Part shown: piece by piece, positions 55,702-64,000 of the stretch | Numbering within the stretch: the stretch's first letter is position 1 | How the letters are laid out: each line of letters opens with the position of its first letter | NCBI RefSeq assembly: GCF_026107375.2 | Contig: NZ_JAPCIA010000002.1 | Span: forward strand, 124,001-188,000 | From: Sphingomonas sp. BT-65 | GTDB lineage: Bacteria > Pseudomonadota > Alphaproteobacteria > Sphingomonadales > Sphingomonadaceae | Length of the DNA: 64,000 nt | Reading direction: 5' to 3' | Notes under the pieces: generated by a model | Seen by the model: the letters and a program-made list of their open reading frames with translations, nothing else | Database searches by the model: none | What the model was told of the DNA's origin: nothing | Translations under genes and position numbers: made by a program

Positions 55702-58233
55702 ATGACCATCCGCACGGCGCTTGTTCGCGCCAGCGTTTCCGCGCTCCTGCTTTCCGTCAGCCTGCCCGCCCTGGCGCAGGACCAGGCGCAGAACCAGACG
55801 GCGAGCGCGCCCGAGGTCGGCACCCAGGATGACGAGATCATCGTCACCGGCCGCGCCGGCGCCGGCGAGCGCACCAAGCTCGAGACCAGCTACGCGATCA
55901 CCACGCTGTCGAACGACATGCTGCGCTCGCGCGCGCCGTCGAGCGTGACCGAGACGCTGAAGTCGGTCCCCGGCTTCTGGGTCGAGGCGTCGGGCGGCGA
56001 GGGCTCCGGCAACGTCCGCGCGCGCGGCATCCCGGTCGATGGTTTCGGCTCGATCAACCTGCTCGAGGACGGCCTCCCCGTGCAGCACGATCCCGCGCTC
56101 GGCTATCTCAACGCCGACCAGGCCTTCCGCATCGACGAGTCGATCGACCGGATCGAGGTCGTTCGCGGCGGCCCGTCATCGGTCTTCTACTCGAACGCCC
56201 CGGGCGGCGTGGTCAACTACATCACCCGCCGCGCGACCGACGAGGTGACCGGCAACGCCCGCCTGCTCTACGGCCCGACCGCCGATCTCTACCGCTTCGA
56301 CGGCTGGGTCGGCGTACCGGTAGCCGAGGGCTGGTCGGTCGATGTCGGCGGCTTCTACCGCCATGAGCGCGGCGTGCGCGATCCCGGCTATACCGGCAAC
56401 AAGGGCGGCCAGATCCGCGCCGCGGTGCATGGCGAGTTCGCCGGCGGCCGCACCTCGATCAGCTACAAGCACCTCGCCGACAACGCGATCTTCTACACCG
56501 GCATCCCGCTGACCAAGGACAGCGAGGGCGACGTGGTCGGCCTGCCCGGCTTCGACCCGCATTACGACACCACCGCCAGCCGCCAGACCCGCCGCCTGAC
56601 GCTCAAGAGCGCCACCGGCCCGGTCGACTTCCGCCAGGAGGAAGGCTCGCGCATCCGCCTCGACCAGCTGAGCTGGATCACCGACTGGGAGTTCGGCGAC
56701 GGCTGGAAGCTCAGCCACAAGCTGCGCTACCGCGAGTCCGACACAGTGCGCAACGGCGTCTATCCTGCCTCGGTCAGCACTGCGACCGCGCTGCTCAACA
56801 CCTATCGCCCGCAAGTCCTCGCCGCCTTCCCGGGCGCGACCAGCGTCCAGCTGCGCTATGTCGATGACGGCAGCGCGTTCGACGTCACCGGCCAGAACGG
56901 CAATGGCGACGTGTTCATCAACGCCGCGCGCCCGGTGACGATCGAGGAGAGCGAGCTGCTCAACGACGTGCGCATCGCGCACCAGTTCGAGGCAGCGGGG
57001 ACGCACGATGTCGCGGTCGGCGTTTATTACGCCTATATCGACGAGACCTTCCGCCGCTACTCGGCCTCGACCGTGCAGGACGTGTCGGGCAATTCGCGCC
57101 TGCTCAACCTCGTCGCCTTGAACGCCGCGGGCCAGGTGGTCGGCGCGCTCACCGAGAACGGCGTCGCACGCTACGGCTCCGAGTTCGCCAACGGCTATGG
57201 CTCGCAGAATACCTTCGCGGTCTATGCCTCGGACGAGTGGCAGATCACACCGCAGCTGCGCATCGACGGCGGCCTGCGCTATGAGGAAGTCACCACCCGC
57301 GGCGCGCAGGAAGGCAGCCGCACCGTCAACCTCGGCAACGCCGCGACGCTTGCTGACGACAGCGTGCTCACCGGCAACGGCGTGTTCACCCCGTTCAGCC
57401 GCAAGTTCGACCGGCTCGGCTGGACGCTCGGCGCCGACTGGCAGTTCGCCGAGCGCGCGGGCGTCTTCGCGCGCTACACCTCCGCCTTCCGCCTGCCCAG
57501 CGTCGGCAGCTTCATCACCAGCGCCACCGCGCAGCCGGTGACCCAGGGCATCGACATGTGGGAAGCGGGGCTCAAATACAGCTCGCGCTTCCTCAGCCTC
57601 TACGCGACCGCTTTCCTCACCGACTTCGACTCCTTCGGCATCGGCAACACCCGTTTCGATCCGGTGACTCAGGGCTATGTCAGCCAGACCGTCTACACCG
57701 ACACGCGTTCCTACGGCGTCGAGTTCGAGGGCACGGTGCGCCCCGCCCCGTGGTTCGACTTCACGCTCAACGCGACCTGGCAGGACCCGACCTTCCGCAA
57801 CCTGCGCTATGACGAGCTCGGTCAGGACAATTCGACGACGCCGCCAACCCCGACGCTGATCCCGCGCGACTATTCGGGCAATCAGTTGCTGCGCGTGCCG
57901 CGCCTCGCGTTGCGCGCCACCCCGGCGGTCACCCTGTTCGGCGACCGCCTGCGCGCGCAGGCGGATGTCGAATATTATTCGAAGCGCTATGCCGATGCCG
58001 CCAACATCTCCGAGCTGCCCGCCTATACCGTGGTCAACGCCAGTGTCCGCTTCAAGGTGACCGAGAGCATCCAGCTCTGGGCCTATGGCGACAACCTCAC
58101 CAACACGATCGGCCTGACCGAGGGCAATCCGCGCGCGGGCGAGCTAACCAGCGGCCAGGCCAACGACCTCTTGTTCATCGGCCGCCCGATCCTTGGCCGC
58201 AACTTCCGCTTCGCCGTGGACTTCAAGTTCTGA
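55702..58233 (+). CDS. TonB-dependent outer-membrane receptor
   Basis: An 843-aa receptor. Signal peptide 1-25 (ending PALAQ), TonB box DDEIIVTGRA, plug domain (LETSYAITTLSND, NLLEDGLPV, IDRIEVVRGGPSSVFYSNA), then the 22-strand barrel ending in Phe (FRFAVDFKF). The start is ATG at 55702 with AAGGGGA upstream. Its ligand is unknown; operon partner is a PHP-type hydrolase starting with TGATG overlap. Confidence 0.94.
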   Translation: MTIRTALVRASVSALLLSVSLPALAQDQAQNQTASAPEVGTQDDEIIVTGRAGAGERTKLETSYAITTLSNDMLRSRAPSSVTETLKSVPGFWVEASGGEGSGNVRARGIPVDGFGSINLLEDGLPVQHDPALGYLNADQAFRIDESIDRIEVVRGGPSSVFYSNAPGGVVNYITRRATDEVTGNARLLYGPTADLYRFDGWVGVPVAEGWSVDVGGFYRHERGVRDPGYTGNKGGQIRAAVHGEFAGGRTSISYKHLADNAIFYTGIPLTKDSEGDVVGLPGFDPHYDTTASRQTRRLTLKSATGPVDFRQEEGSRIRLDQLSWITDWEFGDGWKLSHKLRYRESDTVRNGVYPASVSTATALLNTYRPQVLAAFPGATSVQLRYVDDGSAFDVTGQNGNGDVFINAARPVTIEESELLNDVRIAHQFEAAGTHDVAVGVYYAYIDETFRRYSASTVQDVSGNSRLLNLVALNAAGQVVGALTENGVARYGSEFANGYGSQNTFAVYASDEWQITPQLRIDGGLRYEEVTTRGAQEGSRTVNLGNAATLADDSVLTGNGVFTPFSRKFDRLGWTLGADWQFAERAGVFARYTSAFRLPSVGSFITSATAQPVTQGIDMWEAGLKYSSRFLSLYATAFLTDFDSFGIGNTRFDPVTQGYVSQTVYTDTRSYGVEFEGTVRPAPWFDFTLNATWQDPTFRNLRYDELGQDNSTTPPTPTLIPRDYSGNQLLRVPRLALRATPAVTLFGDRLRAQADVEYYSKRYADAANISELPAYTVVNASVRFKVTESIQLWAYGDNLTNTIGLTEGNPRAGELTSGQANDLLFIGRPILGRNFRFAVDFKF

Positions 58234-59696
58234 TGCGCGCGGTCCATCTCCTGCTCGCGGCACTTGTGTGCCTTGTCACACCGGCCGCCGCGCAGGAGGC
58301 GGACCGCACCGTCACCGGCGAGATCACCGGCACTGACCATCAGACCTATCGCGAGATCCCGTTCGACGTCCCCGCGGGCGTCGAACGGATCACCGTGCGC
58401 CTGACTTACGACAAGGCCAACCGCACCGTCGTCGATCTCGGCGTGTTCGATCCCGAGCGCTTTCGCGGCTGGAGCGGCGGCACGCGCGACCGCTTCACCC
58501 TCGCGCCCAGCGACGCCACCCCCGGCTACCTCCCTGGCGCGCTTCCGCCAGGCCGCTGGCACGTCCAGTTCGGCGTCCCCAACGCGCGCAAGGACAGCCA
58601 CAGCGCCTTCCGCGTCGAGATTTTCTTCGACCGCGGCGACACCCGCAACGCCAGCGCCGCGATCGCCGATGCGCCGGTCCGCTCCGGCCCCGGCTGGTAC
58701 CGCGGCGACCTCCACATGCACGACGCGCATTCGGACGGCAGCTGCGCCAGCCAGCAGGGCAAGCGCGTGCCCTGCCCGCTCTACCGCACCGTCGCGGCGG
58801 CGGCCGATGCGGGCCTCGATTTCATCGCGGTCACCGATCACAACACCAGCTCGCATTTCTCCGCCCTGCGCGAGCTTCAGCCTTACTACGACCGGCTGCT
58901 GCTGATCCCGGGCGCAGAGATCACCACTTTCGGCGGCCACGCCAACATCTTCGGCCAGTCGCGCTGGGTCGACTTCCGCGTCGGCAGCGCGAACGTGCCC
59001 GACATCGCCGCGCTCCAGCGCAACGTCGCGGCGGCGGACGCGATCCTCTCGGTCAACCATCCCGCCTTGCCCTCGGGCGAGGCATGCATGGGCTGCGGCT
59101 GGGTCTGGCCCGGCACCGACTGGCGCCAAGTCACTGCGATCGAGGCGATCAACAGCCTCACCACCCAGCCCCCGCTCGCCGGCCTCGACTTCTGGTACGA
59201 CAAGCTCAACCGCGGCTATCGCATCACCGGCATCGGCAGCAGCGACAATCACGATCCCGCCGCTGGCCCCGGCAAGGCGCCGATCGGCCGCCCCGCCACC
59301 GTCGTCCATGCCCGCGAGCTCTCGCAACCCGCGATCCTCGACGGCATCCGCGCCGGCAACGTGTTCATCGATGTCGAGGGCACGCGCGACCGCATGCTCG
59401 AGGTCGCGGTCGTCGCGGGCAAGACGCGCGCCGCGATGGGCGAAACGATCGCGGCGCCCGCGGCCAGGCTCGAGGTCGAGGTGCGCGTCACCGGCGTCGC
59501 GCAGGGGATTGTGCAGCTCATCGCCAACGGCAAGGAACACAGCCGGCTCCCGCTCGGCACCTCCCCCGCCGCGCTCCCGATCGACCGCGCCGCCGCCTGC
59601 GGCTGGGTCGCGGTCAATGTGCTCGGCCCGAACGACCGCAAGCTGCTGATCGGCAACCCCGTCTACATCCAGTGCAAGGCGGCACCCCGGCGCTGA
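58233..59696 (+). CDS. CehA/McbA-family metallohydrolase (PHP type), secreted
   Basis: A 487-aa protein. Signal peptide 1-21, a beta domain, then the PHP-like metal site: DLHMHDAHSDGSC, VTDHNTSSHF, PGAEITTFGGHANIFG, NHPALPSGE and SSDNHDPAAG. The family includes the carbaryl hydrolases CehA/McbA and phosphoesterases. Coupled to the TonB gene (TGATG), so it probably processes the receptor's substrate in the periplasm. Confidence 0.88.
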   Translation: MRAVHLLLAALVCLVTPAAAQEADRTVTGEITGTDHQTYREIPFDVPAGVERITVRLTYDKANRTVVDLGVFDPERFRGWSGGTRDRFTLAPSDATPGYLPGALPPGRWHVQFGVPNARKDSHSAFRVEIFFDRGDTRNASAAIADAPVRSGPGWYRGDLHMHDAHSDGSCASQQGKRVPCPLYRTVAAAADAGLDFIAVTDHNTSSHFSALRELQPYYDRLLLIPGAEITTFGGHANIFGQSRWVDFRVGSANVPDIAALQRNVAAADAILSVNHPALPSGEACMGCGWVWPGTDWRQVTAIEAINSLTTQPPLAGLDFWYDKLNRGYRITGIGSSDNHDPAAGPGKAPIGRPATVVHARELSQPAILDGIRAGNVFIDVEGTRDRMLEVAVVAGKTRAAMGETIAAPAARLEVEVRVTGVAQGIVQLIANGKEHSRLPLGTSPAALPIDRAAACGWVAVNVLGPNDRKLLIGNPVYIQCKAAPRR

Positions 59697-59710
59697 ACGG
59701 CCAGTCCATC

Positions 59711-59733
59711 ATTCCTCCCCCCGGAGGGGGGGT
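59711..59733. repeat. Minimal palindrome of the repeat family (copy H, imperfect)
   Basis: ATTCCTCCCCCCGGAGGGGGG then TATAG; one arm is degraded. Lies just past the metallohydrolase gene and marks roughly where the window's base composition starts to change. Confidence 0.6.
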
Positions 59734-59786
59734 ATAGTGATAGCGGGTGGAAATTGTCTCTGAGACCACAGTGGCGCAGGAGACCG

Positions 59787-60341
59787 TCACTCCGGATGCG
59801 GAATCATGGCCGTGTCGGTCGGTCGAGCAAACGCTCGATGGAGGTCATAGGGTAACTTCACGTCCGTTACCTGCCAGCTCAATCCACGCCGCTCAAATCT
59901 TACGGCGATCGTGTCGTCCGGATCGAGGGGTAGATGAAACTGATTGAAGCCGTCTCGGCGAATGGGTTGGAGGCCGATTGAACCTTCGGGCTCATTGCGT
60001 TCGGTTTGCTGTGCAACGCGTTCCATCCCTAGCCGAATTGCTTGCGGGCTAACCAGGCCATCCACCATCGCTTCAACGGATTGGAGTCGGGTCGCCGCGT
60101 ATTCGGGATTCAATCCGGGCCGACTAACATTGTTGCCCATAAGGCGAGCGGCGAATTGCGCTTTGAGATTGGAGCGTAGCGCGTCGAAATCGATATAGCC
60201 GTTCAGCGCTACCCCATCGCGATTGAGTATGGCCGACCGAAATCCCTGCACCGTCCGATATGGAGACGTGTAGTCCCAAACGCCGAACATCGCTCCACCC
60301 AGCAGCGTTGCTCCGATGGCAAGTTTGATCATCTTCCGCAT
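59787..60341 (-). CDS. DUF2939 membrane-anchored protein
   Basis: A 184-aa protein: N-terminal TM/signal (MIKLAIGATLLGGAMFGV) and the DUF2939 pattern YTSPYRTVQGFRSAILNRD, YIDFDALRSNLKAQFAARLM. The start is ATG at 60341 behind GGGGGG. Likely exposed on the periplasmic side. Function unknown; it may be the last chromosomal gene before the island or part of it. Confidence 0.8.
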   Translation of the reverse strand: MRKMIKLAIGATLLGGAMFGVWDYTSPYRTVQGFRSAILNRDGVALNGYIDFDALRSNLKAQFAARLMGNNVSRPGLNPEYAATRLQSVEAMVDGLVSPQAIRLGMERVAQQTERNEPEGSIGLQPIRRDGFNQFHLPLDPDDTIAVRFERRGLSWQVTDVKLPYDLHRAFARPTDTAMIPHPE

Positions 60342-60444
60342 TGCTGACCCCCCACTGGCGAGGGCCCGAGAATACGTCGGCATTCGTTAATTAGATGGAT
60401 ATAGCCAGTGGTTTATTGGCCTTCAAAAAGTTTGCTGTCACGTC

Positions 60445-60705
60445 ATGCGTGGGCGCGAACTTGTGGGATCAAACCTTCGGCGGCTGCGCATTGAACGGGA
60501 CATTTCGCAGGAACGGCTCGCCTTCGATTCCGGCGTCGATCGATCCTATCTCGGTGGAATGGAACGGGGCGAGGAAAACCCCACAGTGGATATTCTCGAC
60601 CGGGTAGCCGCAACTCTTTCGGTTCCAGTTGGAGAGTTGTTCCTTCCGATCGAAGGCAAGGTGCCGAAAGGATTGCGGCGCGGACGGAAGCCGTCGAACG
60701 CCTGA
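60445..60705 (+). CDS. Small XRE-family regulator of the Cas1 island
   Basis: An 86-aa HTH protein: GSNLRRLRIERDISQERLA, RSYLGGMERGEENPTVDIL, then a basic tail (GLRRGRKPSNA). Ends 3 nt before the stop of the convergent cas1-like gene. Lower GC than the neighbouring metabolic genes. Possible island regulator. Confidence 0.85.
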   Translation: MRGRELVGSNLRRLRIERDISQERLAFDSGVDRSYLGGMERGEENPTVDILDRVAATLSVPVGELFLPIEGKVPKGLRRGRKPSNA

Positions 60706-60708
60706 CGT

Positions 60709-61779
60709 TCAAAGGATCAGGCTGGCTACCGCACGGGCGAGTTGCGGGGATAGGCGACAAACGCCGTCCCTTGTAATGATGAAGTCAGCGGCGGCGAACG
60801 TCTGCTCACGAACGAACTGCAAGATCGCCGCATCGACCGCTGCCCGTTCCAGCTCGATCATGTCCAACACCCATGCTGGGCTGCCACGCTGGCTATTGTG
60901 CACGATGCCAAGCGTCGGATCGAAGCCATCGGCAATTGCTTCGATCTGCATCTTCGCGAGCTTCACCGCATAGGCATAATTCAGCATCGCGTTAATCGGG
61001 TGAGAAGCGTTGCGGTTCTTGGACTTCAATCCATTCGCACGGGAGCTGCGCCCGTCATAGGCGTGCCACTCGGACGGAACCGGACGACGCTCGATCCCTT
61101 TCCAGCGAACAGGGAGTCCATGCCATGACCGGAAATAGGCAGCCGCGCACTCGCCTTCGATCGCAAAGAGCGTAGGGATATCTCCGATATATTCTCGGTC
61201 CAGCCGCTCAATCCCGGCGTTCGCTTTTTCCAGCGCCGTATCGCGGGCTTTGGAGAGTGGAATATGGACCTCCAGCGTAGGAATACTGGATATGATTTTC
61301 CGTCGGATCAGATCGGCGGCAAACGCTAGACGCTTAGTCTCATCTGCGCGGGTGGCCTGCTGCCACTCGACCTTCTCGCGATCGGCGGCATAGCCTGTGC
61401 CGCTTGCGACAGTCGCAATCTCTCCGCTTCCCCTGATGCGGGCGAGCGCGACCCCCTGTTCAGCAAGCCAGGACAGCACGTCGAATGACAATGTGCCGCT
61501 ACCGTCGAGCAACAGGATACGGGTCGGCAAATCGAGATCGCGCGGGAAAAAGCGATATCGTGCCTGCTGTTGCGGATAATGCGTGAAGCCGTCGCGAATA
61601 ACCAACGCACCATTTTCGACGCGAAGTGACACGCCATGACCATTGAGGATTAAAGGCGCCGGGTTTCGCTGACGGAGTTTTCGCGAGGGTTTTTGCGCGT
61701 CGGCAGTACGTTGCCAGAAGGCGGAGCGCACCGCCCAATCGTCGTCGCTATCGGGCGTGAAATCTGTTTCGAGCAACAT
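60709..61779 (-). CDS. cas1: Solo Cas1-family integrase/endonuclease
   Basis: A 356-aa protein with the Cas1 architecture: N-terminal beta domain (LILNGHGVSLRVENGALVI, ILLLDGSGTLSFDVLSWLAE) and C-terminal helical catalytic domain. The metal-binding residues are all present: Glu208 in FAIEGECAAAYF, His294 in LGIVHNSQRGS and Asp306 in WVLDMIELERAAVD; NAMLNYAYAVKLAK and the C-terminal ADFIITRDGVCRLSPQLARA are also typical. No cas2, no other cas gene and no repeat array lies in the window, so it is a solo Cas1. A TATAAT box sits so close to its ATG that the mRNA may be leaderless. Confidence 0.9.
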   Translation of the reverse strand: MLLETDFTPDSDDDWAVRSAFWQRTADAQKPSRKLRQRNPAPLILNGHGVSLRVENGALVIRDGFTHYPQQQARYRFFPRDLDLPTRILLLDGSGTLSFDVLSWLAEQGVALARIRGSGEIATVASGTGYAADREKVEWQQATRADETKRLAFAADLIRRKIISSIPTLEVHIPLSKARDTALEKANAGIERLDREYIGDIPTLFAIEGECAAAYFRSWHGLPVRWKGIERRPVPSEWHAYDGRSSRANGLKSKNRNASHPINAMLNYAYAVKLAKMQIEAIADGFDPTLGIVHNSQRGSPAWVLDMIELERAAVDAAILQFVREQTFAAADFIITRDGVCRLSPQLARAVASLIL

Positions 61780-61784
61780 GCGCC

Positions 61785-61790
61785 ATTATA
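61785..61790 (-). promoter_or_regulatory. -10 box of the solo cas1 gene
   Basis: Minus-strand TATAAT, 5 nt upstream of the ATG. Initiation 6-7 nt downstream of the box would fall on the start codon. No good -35 is seen. Confidence 0.45.
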
Positions 61791-61854
61791 GCCGAAATCC
61801 GCCGCGAAGGCGCGGAAATTCAAAGTTAATTGGTCCGGTTTAGGTGCAATCGCA

Positions 61855-62457
61855 ATGGCCAGCCCGCGATCCAAAACGATATGGGATGCGAGTATCGCTC
61901 TATCGACTTATGTCGTTCGGGAAGCCGTACGCAAATCGGACGATGGGCCGTTCGTTGCTACATCATCAGCTTGGCAAATACTCGAATATTTGATGCGCTT
62001 CGCTGATAGCTTTTTCGGGGAGGAGTGCATCCCCGACCAAGTGCGAGACGACATAAAGCGCGGTCGATTGATCGCGACCGGTATTCGCGACCTTCCGTCG
62101 CGGAGCACGGGGCCGGTCAGAATTCCGCCCGATCAATTTTTGACCGGACGGTTCCGTTTGTTGTGCGATGTCGTTGAAAGCAGCGAATTCCGGTATGATC
62201 ACGTGCGGCTAATTGAAAAGAGCGCCTTATCGGAAGCGCTAATCATCGATCGCCCAAACCAGCGAACGCGTCGAAACCGCATAGCTGAGACAATTCGCCA
62301 ATTAGCAAAATCGGGAAATTTGGACGGCAAATTGCGCAAGCAGCAAATTCCGATCGCACGAGATGCACTCGAAAAAGCTGGTATTGAAAATATCGGTACG
62401 GATAAAACAATCGAGCGGCTAATTCGAGATTATAGCGGCGATCTAATAGCCAAATAA
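61855..62457 (+). CDS. Unrecognised protein divergent from cas1
   Basis: A 200-aa soluble protein, ATG at 61855, 75 nt from the divergent cas1 start. N-terminal MASPRSKTIWDASIALSTY, an amphipathic helical middle (AWQILEYLMRFADSFF), and a Lys/Arg-rich C-terminal half. No family recognised. AT-richer than the rest of the window, consistent with transfer. May be regulated together with cas1. Confidence 0.7.
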   Translation: MASPRSKTIWDASIALSTYVVREAVRKSDDGPFVATSSAWQILEYLMRFADSFFGEECIPDQVRDDIKRGRLIATGIRDLPSRSTGPVRIPPDQFLTGRFRLLCDVVESSEFRYDHVRLIEKSALSEALIIDRPNQRTRRNRIAETIRQLAKSGNLDGKLRKQQIPIARDALEKAGIENIGTDKTIERLIRDYSGDLIAK

Positions 62458-62559
62458 GCGTTCGCACTTTGCGCCAGCTCGGTCGAGACTCTTCGCGCCA
62501 CTTCCCACGATCCTAACGCTGAGGGCGACGATTCGCGTCGGCCCGACAGAGGATCGATC

Positions 62560-63129
62560 GTGGCGCGGACACGCGACTATCAAGCGGAATATCGACGGCG
62601 GATCGAGCGAACCGCGGCACGCGGATTGAGCCGTTCGCAAGGCCGTGGGCATGCTCGTGTCGGTGAAGCGCCGATCCGCGTTCGCAATGCGCCAAGTGAC
62701 GATCGGCTGGAAGCGGCACTCAGAAACTATCGGCGATCAGGAAGCCAAGCCGTCGCGGCTAGAGAGGTTGGCGTATCGCCCGAACGGCTGCGTCGGTTCC
62801 TACGCGAGAACGTATCGATCGAGGGACACGGCCGATCGCGTAGGATTATCGACCGCCGGCATCGTGTCATGTGGGTCATTTCGGGCGGTGAGATACGCGA
62901 GCGCCTGCTGCTCGATTTTGAGCAGGCCTCGCTCAACGGGACTTACCTTAACGCCGTTAAAGCCTTCCTGCTTAGAAACGATATCGATTTGCTTGTGCCA
63001 TTCGTCGGCCAATTCGTGATCGACGCCAAAGGCAAGCGGCACGTTTTCGAGACCAATCCGAACATGCTCTACCGCCTCGCTGCCGCTGGCAACGAGGTAT
63101 TCCACGACATCTACCGACTGGTGCTTTGA
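62560..63129 (+). CDS. HTH-containing protein of the Cas1 island
   Basis: A 189-aa protein; GTG start at 62560 with AGAGGATC upstream. Very basic N-terminus (YQAEYRRRIERTAARGLSRS), a helix-turn-helix at about 61-84 (GSQAVAAREVGVSPERLRRF), and a C-terminal domain of unknown type (LLDFEQASLNGTYLNAVKAF). The basic N-terminal motif is of the kind seen in integrative-element and phage proteins. First of three closely spaced genes. Confidence 0.72.
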   Translation: MARTRDYQAEYRRRIERTAARGLSRSQGRGHARVGEAPIRVRNAPSDDRLEAALRNYRRSGSQAVAAREVGVSPERLRRFLRENVSIEGHGRSRRIIDRRHRVMWVISGGEIRERLLLDFEQASLNGTYLNAVKAFLLRNDIDLLVPFVGQFVIDAKGKRHVFETNPNMLYRLAAAGNEVFHDIYRLVL

Positions 63130-63142
63130 GAAAGGAAAATCC

Positions 63143-63487
63143 GTGCTCGACGACGATCTGAAAAGAGAGGCTCGCAAGCAAGCGCGGCTCGAGGCGCTAG
63201 ATAGCAATGATCCAGCGTGCGCGATGTGCGGCGAAAGCGATTGGCGGTGCATGGAACTGCACCATGTCGCTGGCCAGCAACACGATGCAGCGGTCGTGTG
63301 CCTATGTCGCAATTGCCATCGTAAAGTGAGCGACGATCAGCGTGACTATCCGCCAATCGCGCGAGGCGATCCGATGCTCGACTCGATCGGCCGCTTCCTG
63401 CGCGGCTTGGCCGATATGCTGCGCGTGATTGTCGAGCGGCTATATGCGTTTTCCGCGTTGCTGATCGAGCAGGCGGCGTTGCAATGA
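63143..63487 (+). CDS. HNH-like zinc-binding protein
   Basis: A 114-aa protein; GTG start at 63143 with AAAGGAAAA upstream. Cys26-x2-Cys29 (CAMCGESDW), His40-His41 (MELHHVAGQ) and Cys55-x2-Cys58-His59 (CRNCHRKVS) form an HNH-like beta-beta-alpha metal site, as in HNH endonucleases. A C-terminal amphipathic helix region follows. Starts 13 nt after the HTH gene and overlaps the next gene (ATGA). Confidence 0.75.
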   Translation: MLDDDLKREARKQARLEALDSNDPACAMCGESDWRCMELHHVAGQQHDAAVVCLCRNCHRKVSDDQRDYPPIARGDPMLDSIGRFLRGLADMLRVIVERLYAFSALLIEQAALQ

Positions 63488-64000
63488 CGATCCCACCGAT
63501 CAGCGACGAGCTGCGCATCGCCTTGCGCTGCTACGCTGGCCCGCAGTTTAGCGAGCTGCGTGCACCAGTCCGTGAAGGGCGTCGCAAGCAGCCGTTGGGG
63601 GCGTCGGGCTGGGCAATCATCTTCGATACCGAAACAACGACCGGTCCAGATCAGGCATTGCGGTTCGGCACCTACCAAGTCCGGTATCGCGATGCACTGC
63701 GCGAGAGTGGTATTTTCTACGATCCCGAAGGCGTGTCGGCGGCCGAATTGGCGACGCTTCAAGCATATGCGGCGGAAAACGACCGTACACTCCTTTCCCG
63801 CGATGCCTTTGTCGATGATGTTTTCTTCCGGATCGGCTGGCAGCTTCGCGCGACGATCATCGGCTTCAACCTGCCATTCGATATTTCGCGGCTCGCTATC
63901 GCGCATGGTCCAGCGCGACGTGAGATGCGCGGCGGCTTCAGCTTCACGCTGTCCCGCCAGAAAATCTACCCGCATGTTCAAGTCAAACACCTGTCGCGCC
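63484..64000 (+). CDS. DEDD 3'-5' exonuclease-domain protein (partial; possible DNA polymerase)
   Basis: Runs off the end of the window; 172 codons are visible from ATG 63484. WAIIFDTETTTG has the Exo I DxE (Asp48, Glu50) and ATIIGFNLPFDISRLA the Exo II Asn/Asp (Asn129, Asp133) of DEDD exonucleases. Such N-terminal domains occur in RNase T/DnaQ-like enzymes and in family A or B DNA polymerases; the visible part cannot decide. Coupled by overlap to the HNH-like gene. Confidence 0.75.
   Translation, partial: MTIPPISDELRIALRCYAGPQFSELRAPVREGRRKQPLGASGWAIIFDTETTTGPDQALRFGTYQVRYRDALRESGIFYDPEGVSAAELATLQAYAAENDRTLLSRDAFVDDVFFRIGWQLRATIIGFNLPFDISRLAIAHGPARREMRGGFSFTLSRQKIYPHVQVKHLSR

Noticed and set aside
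60709..64000. A CRISPR array or cas2 accompanying Cas1
   Set aside because: No regularly spaced direct repeats were seen on either strand, and none of the neighbouring proteins has the short ferredoxin-like Cas2 pattern.

Overview
The window reads as the chromosome of a Sphingomonas-like alphaproteobacterium (order Sphingomonadales). The evidence is the high GC content, the PhyR/NepR/EcfG general stress response locus with a PhyP-like sensor, the alphaproteobacterial order of the division and cell-wall (dcw) cluster, and the argS-SPOR-nagZ-scpAB-tatABC gene order. No rRNA, tRNA or CRISPR repeat array was seen.

Layout. About 0-7.4 kb holds housekeeping genes on the minus strand: exonuclease III, an A-type Fe-S carrier, an M23 envelope peptidase, a DUF455/bcp/glnE overlapping set. 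About 7.4-12 kb is the general stress response locus: a possible second NepR, ecfG, a 45-aa membrane peptide, phyR, then divergently nepR and a PhyP-like sensor. It is followed by a very stable hairpin cluster, a candidate EcfG-driven small RNA with two C-rich loops, and an entericidin-like lipoprotein. About 12-19.6 kb carries tatC, tatB, tatA, scpB, scpA, nagZ, a SPOR protein and argS, with an XRE regulator/membrane protein pair inserted on the opposite strand. About 19.7-27.5 kb has a PAS protein, rarD, a DUF1501/DUF1800 pair, a dGTPase and a TPR/SPOR protein. About 27.6-46.5 kb is a complete dcw cluster read leftwards (mraZ, rsmH, ftsL-like, ftsI, murE, murF, mraY, murD, ftsW, murG, murC, a 64-aa ORF, murB, ddl, ftsQ, ftsA, ftsZ). 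Most of its junctions overlap by 1 or 4 nt, so translation is probably coupled from gene to gene.

About 46.8-59.7 kb is mixed metabolism: cysK, a peptide gene behind a BlaI-type operator, a deoxyinosine glycosylase, an ArsR/SRPBCC/DoxX/VOC operon, metE behind a cobalamin riboswitch, a double-hotdog thioesterase, and a TonB receptor/PHP hydrolase pair. From about 59.8 kb to the end the character changes to an accessory island: a small XRE regulator, a solo Cas1 with no Cas2 or CRISPR array in view, an unrecognised ORF, an HTH protein, an HNH-like zinc-binding protein, and the start of a large protein with a DEDD 3'-5' exonuclease motif that runs off the window. Cas1 + HNH + HTH + exonuclease/possible polymerase resembles the parts list of a casposon-like element and is the most interesting region here.

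A family of GC-rich palindromic elements, bounded by inverted copies of a CCTCCCC-type core, is scattered through the window. One complete copy lies in frame inside murD and adds about 46 residues to the protein. Other copies supply the Shine-Dalgarno sequence of scpA or sit at gene ends.
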